DNA of 64,000 nucleotides, taken from NCBI GenBank assembly GCA_963710645.1, contig CAVQBD010000001.1, positions 806,001-870,000 on the forward strand, given 5' to 3'. The first letter of the stretch is position 1. Each line of letters begins with the position of its first letter. This stretch comes from FEB-10 sp963710645 (GTDB lineage: Bacteria > Acidobacteriota > Thermoanaerobaculia > Thermoanaerobaculales > Sulfomarinibacteraceae). Both the position numbers and the translations under genes were made by a program. Below the pieces are notes generated by a model. It saw only the letters and a program-made list of their open reading frames with translations, was not told where the DNA came from and made no database searches. Positions 15,746-23,378 of the stretch are shown here, piece after piece.

Positions 15746-17182
15746 GTGGTCAAGTTTCCCTCAGTCATCCCGGGTCAGAACGGCGAGGCGATGTCCAACG
15801 TGGATGCGGCGTGGCTGCGGATGGAGGATCGCACCAACCTGATGACCATCACCGGGGTGATGACGTTTCCCGAACCCCTGGACTTCGCCCAGCTCAAGGA
15901 GCTGGTGGAGGACCGTCTGCTCTACTACGACCGTTTCAGACAACGGGTCGTCGGTATCCATTCGCCCGTTGGACACCCGAGGTGGGTGGAGGACGAGCAT
16001 TTCACTCTGAGGTCCCATCTCCAGAGGGTGGCTCTCCCCCATCCCGGCGGCAAGGCCGAGCTCCAGGAGATGGTCTCGGACCTGATGAGCACTCCGCTGG
16101 ACTACAGCAAGCCCTTGTGGCAGATGCAGTACATCGAGAATTTCGCAGGCGGTTCCGCGGTGGCCATGCGGATCCACCACTGCATCGCAGACGGCATCGC
16201 CCTGATCCGGGTTCTGCTCGGCATGACCGACGACACGCCGTCGGGTTCGCCGGTGGTGCGGCGCACGCGCCGCCGCCGCCAGCCCCTCGGCGGTGGGGAC
16301 TGGCTGCCCGAGGTGGTCAACGACGCGGTGCGGTCGGTACGGAAAGCCACCGGTCCGATCATCAACGGTGGCATGGACGCCCTTGCAAACCCCGCCAAAA
16401 TGGTGGAATACCTCCGAGAAGGAGGAAAGATGGCGGGTATCGTGGGTCGACTGGCCACCGCTTCGGCGGATCCGGACACGCCATTCAAGGGAGAACTGGT
16501 CACGACCAAGCGGTGCGCGTGGTCCGAAATCCTGCCTCTGGCGGATGTGAAGAGACTCGGAAAGGACAAAAACGCCACCATCAACGACGTGTTGCTGGCG
16601 GGGGTGACGGGGGCGCTGCGGCGGTACCTGCTGCGGCGGATGTTTGTCTTGGAAGACGATCTCGACATCCGTGCGGTGATTCCGGTCAACCTGCGCCCGG
16701 ACGGCGAGGTGGACGAACTCGGCAACAAGTTCGGTCTCGTCTTTCTCGCGCTGCCGGTAGGGGTTCCGGATCGGTGGGACCGGCTCCAGGTTCTGAAGGA
16801 GAGAATGGACGAGATCAAGGACTCGTCCGAAGCGGTGGTGACCTACGCAATCCTCAACGGTCTGGGCATGACCGGCCCGGAGGTGGAGAGCGCAGCGGTG
16901 CAGTTCTTCGGCTCGAAAGCCACCGCGGTCATGACCAACGTCCCCGGTCCGCGGGAACAGATCTACCTCGCAGGCTCGCCGCTGACCGGGATGATGTTCT
17001 GGGTTCCGCAATCGGCCCGGCTCGGCCTCGGTGTGAGCATCCTCAGCTATGCCGGTGAAGTGAGGATCGGCGTGGCCACCGACGCCGGCCTGATCCCCGA
17101 TCCGGATTCCATCATCAAGGCCTTTCAGGATGAAATGAGGGCCGCGCTGGCCGGCTATGGCGGCGACGAACCCACTCCCTGA
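15746..17182 (+). CDS. Wax ester synthase / diacylglycerol acyltransferase (WS/DGAT)
   Basis: 478-residue bifunctional acyltransferase that makes wax esters or triacylglycerols from acyl-CoA and an alcohol or diacylglycerol at the membrane face. The condensing motif HHCIADG is at residues 144-150, and the family C-terminal region reads NVPGPREQIYLAG with DGLI-like TDAGLIPDP. NDVLLAGVTGALRRYL and IRAVIPVNLR are also typical. I chose the GTG at 15746, preceded by AGGAG at 8 nt; an internal ATG at MSNVDAAWLRMED is possible. With oleABCD nearby, it points to neutral-lipid or hydrocarbon metabolism. Confidence 0.93.
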   Translation: MVKFPSVIPGQNGEAMSNVDAAWLRMEDRTNLMTITGVMTFPEPLDFAQLKELVEDRLLYYDRFRQRVVGIHSPVGHPRWVEDEHFTLRSHLQRVALPHPGGKAELQEMVSDLMSTPLDYSKPLWQMQYIENFAGGSAVAMRIHHCIADGIALIRVLLGMTDDTPSGSPVVRRTRRRRQPLGGGDWLPEVVNDAVRSVRKATGPIINGGMDALANPAKMVEYLREGGKMAGIVGRLATASADPDTPFKGELVTTKRCAWSEILPLADVKRLGKDKNATINDVLLAGVTGALRRYLLRRMFVLEDDLDIRAVIPVNLRPDGEVDELGNKFGLVFLALPVGVPDRWDRLQVLKERMDEIKDSSEAVVTYAILNGLGMTGPEVESAAVQFFGSKATAVMTNVPGPREQIYLAGSPLTGMMFWVPQSARLGLGVSILSYAGEVRIGVATDAGLIPDPDSIIKAFQDEMRAALAGYGGDEPTP

Positions 17183-17205
17183 TTGGAACCGCGCCTGGTG
17201 GTCGA

Positions 17206-17718
17206 TCAGAAATCGAAGCGCCGTTGAGCGTCGCCGGGGAGACGCGCTCCTTCCAACCTGAGCAGCGCGGCCTTGAGGCCGAGCCCGCCGCCATAACCCA
17301 CCAGCGATCCATCGGCTCCCACCACCCTGTGGCAGGGAATGAGTATGGGAATGGGGTTGGCCCCATTGGCCCGACCCACAGCCCGCACTGTGTCCGGATT
17401 GCCTAGGCGTGAAGCTAACGTGCCGTAGGTTGTTGTTTGCCCGAACGGGATCTCCGCCACCTTGGCCCAGACCCTCCGCTGGAACTCGGTGCCGCGCGGG
17501 TCCACCGTCAGATCGAATGTGCTTCGCCGGCCCGCGAGATATTCGGAGAGTTGGGAACACACATGTGCGCAGCGAGACGGATCGTGCGCCCTGCCGGCCG
17601 GGTCGTGGGGCGGCCCGTCTTCGTCGTCGAAGGTGATCGCCAGGACAACCCCGTTGTGGTCCACCACCACCGTGAGATTACAGATCGGCGACGTGATCCG
17701 GTCCCAGTATTCGGCCAT
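17206..17718 (-). CDS. ogt: Methylated-DNA--[protein]-cysteine S-methyltransferase
   Basis: 170-residue suicide DNA-repair protein that transfers a methyl group from O6-methylguanine to its own Cys. The active site PCHRV is complete, with Cys129, followed by GYGGGLGLKAALLRLEGA. The helix-turn-helix region VWAKVAEIPFGQTTTYGTLA is standard. There is no Ada-type N-terminal regulatory domain. It is convergent with the WS/DGAT gene, 23 bp away. A TAGTCT hexamer lies 6 nt before its ATG, another leaderless-type start. Confidence 0.95.
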   Translation of the reverse strand: MAEYWDRITSPICNLTVVVDHNGVVLAITFDDEDGPPHDPAGRAHDPSRCAHVCSQLSEYLAGRRSTFDLTVDPRGTEFQRRVWAKVAEIPFGQTTTYGTLASRLGNPDTVRAVGRANGANPIPILIPCHRVVGADGSLVGYGGGLGLKAALLRLEGARLPGDAQRRFDF

Positions 17719-17736
17719 GGGGCGAGACTAGCAGAG

Positions 17737-17896
<160 letters not shown>

Positions 17897-17909
17897 CTCT
17901 ACCGACGGT

Positions 17910-18323
17910 TCAGGCGGGAAAGATGCCCGAAGCCTCGGCCGACCGTGGATCCGGGTCGCTGGTGGACAGCACGATCCGGTCGATGAGCCCATCAGGACCC
18001 ACCGACACAAAGAAGAGTGCGGAGCGGTCGACGTCGCCCTGGGCCGAGATCAGGCAGGGTTTCCGCTGCCCGCCGTGCCCCGGCACCCACCCGATTTGGA
18101 TCCTCATTCGCGCTTCTGGCCCCACCATCTCGATGAGGTCCACTTTGCGCGTCAGGTGATCCAGCACCGTGGTCTTGCCTTCGAGGAGGAGGTCGGTGTC
18201 CAGCGACTCGTACCGGATGCCTTCTGCAAGCCAGGGTTCGAGAATGCCCGGGTCGAGCCGGTTCCAGGTCCTGGCGAGGGCCTCCAGCGCTGCCCTTAAC
18301 ACGGCGGGATCGTGGTGGGTCAT
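17910..18323 (-). CDS. NTF2/SnoaL-like small protein
   Basis: 137-residue protein with the layout of the NTF2-like cone fold: an N-terminal helix (AALEALARTWNRLDPGILEPWLAEGIRYES), a middle strand-turn-helix, and C-terminal strands ending FFVSVGPDGLIDRIVLS. Members include polyketide cyclase-like enzymes and stress proteins; no catalytic residues could be assigned. I chose the ATG at 18323 because GACAAT lies 7 nt upstream and the conserved-looking fold begins there; the frame is open further to 18542. Confidence 0.68.
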   Translation of the reverse strand: MTHHDPAVLRAALEALARTWNRLDPGILEPWLAEGIRYESLDTDLLLEGKTTVLDHLTRKVDLIEMVGPEARMRIQIGWVPGHGGQRKPCLISAQGDVDRSALFFVSVGPDGLIDRIVLSTSDPDPRSAEASGIFPA

Positions 18324-18559
18324 GGCGCTTATTGTCGCATTGCCGGCCACCCACCCGGTGTGGCAGGTGTGGAAGGTGAGGATGTGAAAGGGCGACACGA
18401 TTGAATTGATGAGTTGAGGTTTCACCGCCCGTTCCAGATCGGACCGCCAGAAAACCCCGGCTGGATTGCGCTGCGTGACGACGCGGCTCCCAAAAGGCCG
18501 AAAACGAAGAGGGCTCGTATACGCGCCCATCACGCCCATCACTCCTTTCCCCTTCCCCC

Positions 18560-18687
18560 CTCCCCCCCCTCCTCACCTTCTCACCTTCTCACCTTTTCGC
18601 CTCGCGGGTGTGCGGGGGCAATTCAGAATTGAGAACTCAGAATTGAGAATTCCGATGTGCTCTGCAGCCGGGACGGCCGCGCCACAA
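18560..18687. repeat. TCACCTTC repeats + G-rich core + AATTCAG heptamers + GCAGCCG palindrome
   Basis: The 509-bp gap 18324-18832 has no supported gene. It contains TCACCTTC units (8 bp, about 18565-18598), a G-rich core GGGTGTGCGGGGGC, AATTCAG/AACTCAG heptamers to about 18652, and a GCAGCCG palindrome at 18663-18687. The last three parts match the order at 12238-12320. A TATGTT hexamer at 18802-18807 may be the -10 of the next gene. Confidence 0.75.
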
Positions 18688-18832
18688 AGATAGGGGTCGG
18701 CGGGGCGTGCGTTGCGGTCAAGCCCTCGAAATGTCGCATTCCCCACCAGAAGGGTCGGGGCGGACTCCGGACCCGAGATGAAACCCCAGCCCGTGGATTG
18801 GGTATGTTACTTAGAGGGTGGAGGATGACGGT

Positions 18833-21133
18833 ATGTGGATCATCAGGTCTTTGACGCTGGGGGTGGTGGTCTTGGTGCTGCTGACCGGCGGAGGTCCTTC
18901 CTTTGCGCAGGTCCGGGGTGAAGTGGCCGCGGAGGACCGAGCCGGCATTCAGGCCGTCTCCCAGAGTGTGCGACTCGACCCACCCCCGCCGCGGCGCGCC
19001 GGCGGCCGGCAGGCGGCAGACGCCGATGTGTATCAGTTCGTCACAAGCGACGAACTCCTGGATCTGCTCGAGCAGCTCACCTCCATCCGCCCCCATCTGG
19101 GCTGGCGTCACTCCACCACCACCGGTGAATCGGACGCCATCTCGTGGGTTCAGGAGCAGCTGGCGGAGCTCGGCTTTCTGGGGGCTGTGGGGCTGACCAG
19201 TGAGCGGACTCCGTTTCGAACCTTCACCGGTGTGGATTTCTGGGAGACCAGCGTGACGCTTCATCGCGGCAACTCGAGCTTTGAAGCACCGGCCGACGGC
19301 GCTCCGGGCCACCGCGACAACGTGGCCCTGGCCATGCGTTTCGATTCCGACGGCGTGCTCAACGATCGCAACCGGGATCCCGTGATCGTGGAGGGCGATC
19401 CCATCGTGATCCGCTCCGTCGATGAGATCTATGGTCTGACGCCGCAGCAGCTTGCCGGCAAAATCGCCATGGTGGACTATGCGGTGATCGACCGATCCCT
19501 GCTGGGCACCAACGAAGCGGTCACCCGGGCGTGGGTTCTGATGGAGAAACGCCCGGCGGCGGTGGTCATGGTCACCACCTACGACAATCGCAGTGGACGG
19601 AGCCACGGTGCCTTCGCCGGCGACCTGAGCGCCTACACCTGGGTGGATATCGAGCGCCAGATCCCGGTTCTGAGCCTTCGTATGGAGGATTTGGGTGATT
19701 TCGGGATTCACAATTGGAACGGCCTTCAAAACGTGGACCATATCCGAGTCACGTGGGACGTGGATCTGTTTGCTCCTGGAGATTCCGAATACCTGGTGGC
19801 CCGCATCCCGGGTCTGGATTCCTCCAGGGCGGTGATCCTGGGGGCTCATATCGATTCTCCCAACACCCCCGGTGCGTTCGACAACGGCAGCGGGTCGTCG
19901 GCGCTGGTGCAGGTGGCGCGGGCCCTGGACAGGGCGCGTCTTGTCCCGCCGGTGGATCTCTACCTGGCGTGGTTCGGAAGCCACGAACGAGGGCTCTACG
20001 GATCCGGGAACTTCACCGCCAACAGCAGCGAACTGCTGGATCGCAGTATTGCCATGCTCCAGATGGACTGCCTCGGTCATCCGCTGGATGGAATCGTGAA
20101 CCAGATCTGGCTCGAGACCTGGTCCTACGGCAGCTACGGCAACGGCAGCATCCCGTGGCCGTCGTATGTTCAGGATCTGGCGTCGGATCAGGGGATCGGC
20201 TCTGAGGTCGCCGATATTCACGGCCTCGTGTCCGACAACTCCAGCTTCGCGGGCTACGGAGTGCCGAATATCAACATGATCTTCATGAACCCGTACTCGA
20301 ACGAAGAGGTCCATTTCGCCAACCACCTCCATGACCCCTATGACGACATGCCCCTGGCCCTCCTCGAGGGCGAGGCCTTCGAGGAGATGGCCACCATCAT
20401 GGTCTCGGCCGCGATCAACACGGGCGCCGATGACCCTGACCTGAGGGTCACCCCAAACCCGACCCGCAGGGCGCTGTTCGTGGGGAGCCACACCGAGGCA
20501 ATCCATATGTCTCCGGCCGGGCTCACCGATTTCGGCATGAGCCTGGCGTGGGAGGGGTTCGATGTGGACATGGTGCCCTACGGCCGAGCGGTCACTCCGG
20601 ACGACCTGGTGGACACCGATCTGGTGATTGCACTGCCGGTCCATGATTATCCCACCCCGGAGGTGGACACCGGCCTCTACGACGAGGCCTGGACCGAGGA
20701 CGAGATCGACGCTCTCGAGGATTTTGTTGAATCCGGCGGGGTCCTGGTGGTGACCAACAGCGTCCATCGATTGAAGTACTACAACCTCGCCTTTGACGAC
20801 AACGAGGACTGGCCGGACGTCAACGCCCTGGCCGGCAGATTCGGGATCGAGTACTCGGACGAGGTCTTCACCAGCGATCGGGTACTCGTCAACGGTGACC
20901 ATCCCCTCGTCGACGACGTGCAGCTCGTGTATTTCATTTCGGGCAACGCCAGGGCTTTCGATGCGGGGTCGGCGGAGGTGCTGGGGTCGGTTGGCGGCCG
21001 GCCGGCCGTGGCGGTGCTGCAGCGCGGCGCCGGCGCGGTCGTGGTGCTCGCCGATCTCGGGACTCTGGGCGCCACCCACGATCCGCCGCGAAATCTGCAG
21101 TTCTGGCGGAATCTCGCTCAGTTTGCCAGGTGA
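18833..21133 (+). CDS. Secreted M28-like peptidase with PA-like insert and DUF4350-like C-terminus
   Basis: 766-residue exported protein (signal peptide MWIIRSLTLGVVVLVLLTGGG...AQ). An M28 zinc-peptidase core spans ~320-530. Candidate ligands are H339 and D350 in GAHIDSP...AFDNGSG, E385 in SHERGLYGS, the Asp of QMDCLG, and the His in ANHLHDPYDD. In classic M28 enzymes the position before the zinc Glu is the general-base Glu (EExGL); here it is His384, so activity may be altered. A PA-like insert (QQLAGKIAMVDY) precedes the core. The C-terminal ~200 residues resemble a DUF4350/GATase-like fold (DFVESGGVLVVTN). GGAGG 9 nt upstream supports the ATG at 18833. Confidence 0.85.
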   Translation: MWIIRSLTLGVVVLVLLTGGGPSFAQVRGEVAAEDRAGIQAVSQSVRLDPPPPRRAGGRQAADADVYQFVTSDELLDLLEQLTSIRPHLGWRHSTTTGESDAISWVQEQLAELGFLGAVGLTSERTPFRTFTGVDFWETSVTLHRGNSSFEAPADGAPGHRDNVALAMRFDSDGVLNDRNRDPVIVEGDPIVIRSVDEIYGLTPQQLAGKIAMVDYAVIDRSLLGTNEAVTRAWVLMEKRPAAVVMVTTYDNRSGRSHGAFAGDLSAYTWVDIERQIPVLSLRMEDLGDFGIHNWNGLQNVDHIRVTWDVDLFAPGDSEYLVARIPGLDSSRAVILGAHIDSPNTPGAFDNGSGSSALVQVARALDRARLVPPVDLYLAWFGSHERGLYGSGNFTANSSELLDRSIAMLQMDCLGHPLDGIVNQIWLETWSYGSYGNGSIPWPSYVQDLASDQGIGSEVADIHGLVSDNSSFAGYGVPNINMIFMNPYSNEEVHFANHLHDPYDDMPLALLEGEAFEEMATIMVSAAINTGADDPDLRVTPNPTRRALFVGSHTEAIHMSPAGLTDFGMSLAWEGFDVDMVPYGRAVTPDDLVDTDLVIALPVHDYPTPEVDTGLYDEAWTEDEIDALEDFVESGGVLVVTNSVHRLKYYNLAFDDNEDWPDVNALAGRFGIEYSDEVFTSDRVLVNGDHPLVDDVQLVYFISGNARAFDAGSAEVLGSVGGRPAVAVLQRGAGAVVVLADLGTLGATHDPPRNLQFWRNLAQFAR

Positions 21134-21190
21134 CGGGCCCTCCTTGTCGTCGAGCGGCCGGATGCCACCATCGAGTGGTACCTTGAGTTG

Positions 21191-21382
21191 GTGACCTACA
21201 ACTTCGACCCCGATGCCTGGCTCAGCGCACGCTTCGCCGTTCTCGATCAGCGGCTGCGGGAGGGCGAGTTGACAGAGGTGGAGTTCGAGTCCGAACGCGC
21301 AGAACTGGATCGACGCTACCAGGAGATGGTGGACCGTCTGGACGGCACCTACCAGATTCCATCAAACCGAGAAGCGGACTGA
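21191..21382 (+). CDS. Small helical hypothetical protein
   Basis: 63-residue, highly charged protein dominated by one long helix (LDQRLREGELTEVEFESERA...), reminiscent of short SHOCT-like helices. No known function can be assigned. The GTG at 21191 lies 6 nt after TACCTT, matching the leaderless pattern in this window; TTG at 21188 is the alternative. It lies between two genes for secreted proteins on the same strand. Confidence 0.6.
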   Translation: MTYNFDPDAWLSARFAVLDQRLREGELTEVEFESERAELDRRYQEMVDRLDGTYQIPSNREAD

Positions 21383-21429
21383 CAAGGCCTGAGGGATTCC
21401 CCGCGGTACAATCCGCGTTGTACTGGGAG

Positions 21430-23265
21430 ATGAGGCACCGGCACCCTTTTCTGCGCCTTCTCGCGACTGTGGCTTTGGCGATGGTCGTGTTGTTTGGTGC
21501 GCCCGGTTCTCGGGCCTCGACCTTCGGCGTCAACGCCCACATTCCATCGGGGGCCATCCAGGCCCCCATCGTCGACGCTGGGATCGGCTGGGTCCGCATC
21601 GACTTCGTCTGGGCCTTCGTGGAGTTCGAAAGCGATCGGTATGACTGGACGATCTACGATGCCCTCATCGACGGTCTTGAATCTCGCGGTCTGCGGATCT
21701 TCGCCTCCATCGTCGGGACCCCCCAGTGGGCCACTTCGGGGTCGGAGTTCAGCGGCGTCCCCGAGGACCCAGACCAATGGAAGGAATTCTGCTACCGGGC
21801 GGCAAAGCGCTATCGCGGTCGGGTCGACGCGTGGGGTTTCTGGAACGAACCAAACCTGGATCATTTCTGGGAGGGCAGCCGCAGAAGATATCTGGACGAA
21901 ATACTCGTCCCAGGAATCGAAGCGGTGCGCACGGCTGACCCCGATGCGCTGGCGGTGGGACCCGACCTCGCCCACCTGACCAGCGCCGACTGGGATGATT
22001 GGCTGGACGACGTCGTGTCCGAAACGAGGGATCTCCTGGACGTCGTCAGTCATCACGCCTATCCGTCGGATGGCAGCGCCGGAGATGTCACCGAGAAGTT
22101 GAATGAGGGCGGGCAGTACCCGTGGGATCCGCCGTCGGTGCAGTCAGTGCTCGAGGACTCCGGCTGGCGCGACCGACCATTCTGGTTGACCGAAACCGGT
22201 GTAGAAAGTGACGTCTACGGGGAGGCCGGACAAGAGCGCTTCTACGAGGACCTGCTGGCGCAGTGGTTTGGTGAGAACCGAAACCACACCTGGCTCGATC
22301 GGATCTTCTTTTACGAGATGATCGATCCGGGCAACAATCTCGACCTGTCGTGGGGCATTCTGAACCGGCCGCCCGGACTCGAGCCGAAACTGGCCTATTA
22401 CGCCTACGCTTCATTCATCGACTCGGCCCAGGTCGACGACGCCGAGATCACCATCCAAGGCCTGCCTGCATTCATTGGATCGCGGGAGACGGTGCCTCTT
22501 CAGTTCGAGATTCTCAACACCGGCACGACCACCTGGAGGGAGGAAGACGGCTACAACCTGATCTTCGATGTCGATCCTCCGGGATGGGTGCACCAGGTCG
22601 AATCCGCGACCGACGTCTGGCCGGTGGAACCCGGTGACACCGTCGTGGTGGACGGCACTCTTGGCTCCGGATTCATCCCGCCGAGTTACCCCTCACAACC
22701 GGTCCATGTGTATGTTCGCATGACGCGGTTGGAAGGTTCGACTTTTGGTGAGGCGCCGTATCCTGCGGTGATTCACACCGCCCACGTGCCATCGGTGATT
22801 GTTCTCCAGCCCGTATCCTCCGATGTCCCGTACAACGGAACGGCACAACTGTCAGTCGAGGTGGATTCCGAGACCGATGTCAGCTACCAGTGGCGTCGCG
22901 ACACGGTGGTCCTGACGGATGATCACCGCATTTCCGGCAGCGGCGGGGCCACCCTCACCGTCAGCGCCGCCGGCTTTTCGGACCTCGGCGATTACGACTG
23001 CGTGGTCACGAACACCGCCGGTCCGGTCATCAGCGATCCGGCGGTTCTGAATCTTGCCGGCTCGCCCATAAGGCGCCCGTCGGGAAGGACCAGCCCCGAC
23101 ATGCTGACGGTCTTCAAACGCTGGGAAACCTTCAAGGCGGAGAGATTCCGGACCTCGGTTGGACAGTGGAATCCGACTCTTGAAAGGCCGACCCGAAAGA
23201 GCCCACACCTCCACGAGCCCGGGCGGCTCACCGGACATTTGGACGGAAACGCTCCGGCTGGGTGA
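21430..23265 (+). CDS. Secreted glycoside-hydrolase-like (beta/alpha)8 protein with Ig-like domain
   Basis: 611-residue exported protein. After a signal peptide (LLATVALAMVVLFGAPGSRAS) comes a clan GH-A-type barrel. The acid/base Glu140 lies in FWNEPN and the nucleophile Glu255 in WLTETGVES, both at canonical strand ends, with PQWATSG and VSHHAYP as further family-like blocks; GH39 or GH5-like is the best guess. A beta-rich domain (~340-455) and an Ig-like domain (VSYQWRRDTVVLTD...GDYDCVVTNTAG) follow. The last ~70 residues are basic and unlike the rest. TACAAT at 21407-21412 is the -10; TTG at 21418, 5 nt later, is an alternative start. Confidence 0.85.
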   Translation: MRHRHPFLRLLATVALAMVVLFGAPGSRASTFGVNAHIPSGAIQAPIVDAGIGWVRIDFVWAFVEFESDRYDWTIYDALIDGLESRGLRIFASIVGTPQWATSGSEFSGVPEDPDQWKEFCYRAAKRYRGRVDAWGFWNEPNLDHFWEGSRRRYLDEILVPGIEAVRTADPDALAVGPDLAHLTSADWDDWLDDVVSETRDLLDVVSHHAYPSDGSAGDVTEKLNEGGQYPWDPPSVQSVLEDSGWRDRPFWLTETGVESDVYGEAGQERFYEDLLAQWFGENRNHTWLDRIFFYEMIDPGNNLDLSWGILNRPPGLEPKLAYYAYASFIDSAQVDDAEITIQGLPAFIGSRETVPLQFEILNTGTTTWREEDGYNLIFDVDPPGWVHQVESATDVWPVEPGDTVVVDGTLGSGFIPPSYPSQPVHVYVRMTRLEGSTFGEAPYPAVIHTAHVPSVIVLQPVSSDVPYNGTAQLSVEVDSETDVSYQWRRDTVVLTDDHRISGSGGATLTVSAAGFSDLGDYDCVVTNTAGPVISDPAVLNLAGSPIRRPSGRTSPDMLTVFKRWETFKAERFRTSVGQWNPTLERPTRKSPHLHEPGRLTGHLDGNAPAG

Positions 23266-23378
23266 CCGCAGTGGATCCCTGGTGGAAAGTGCGGCTAAAC
23301 TCCTGTCGCGGGTTGTCGTACTCAAACAGTGAGTCGCGGCAGGACTCGTCGCGAGAATCACCCGCCAAGGAGATCACC

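Noticed and set aside
15761..17560. 599-residue minus-strand open frame
   Set aside because: Antisense to the WS/DGAT gene, which has clear family motifs on the plus strand.
18623..21079. 818-residue minus-strand open frame
   Set aside because: Antisense to the M28-like gene, rich in His/Arg/Asp and without any recognisable motif; the plus-strand gene has a signal peptide and zinc ligands.
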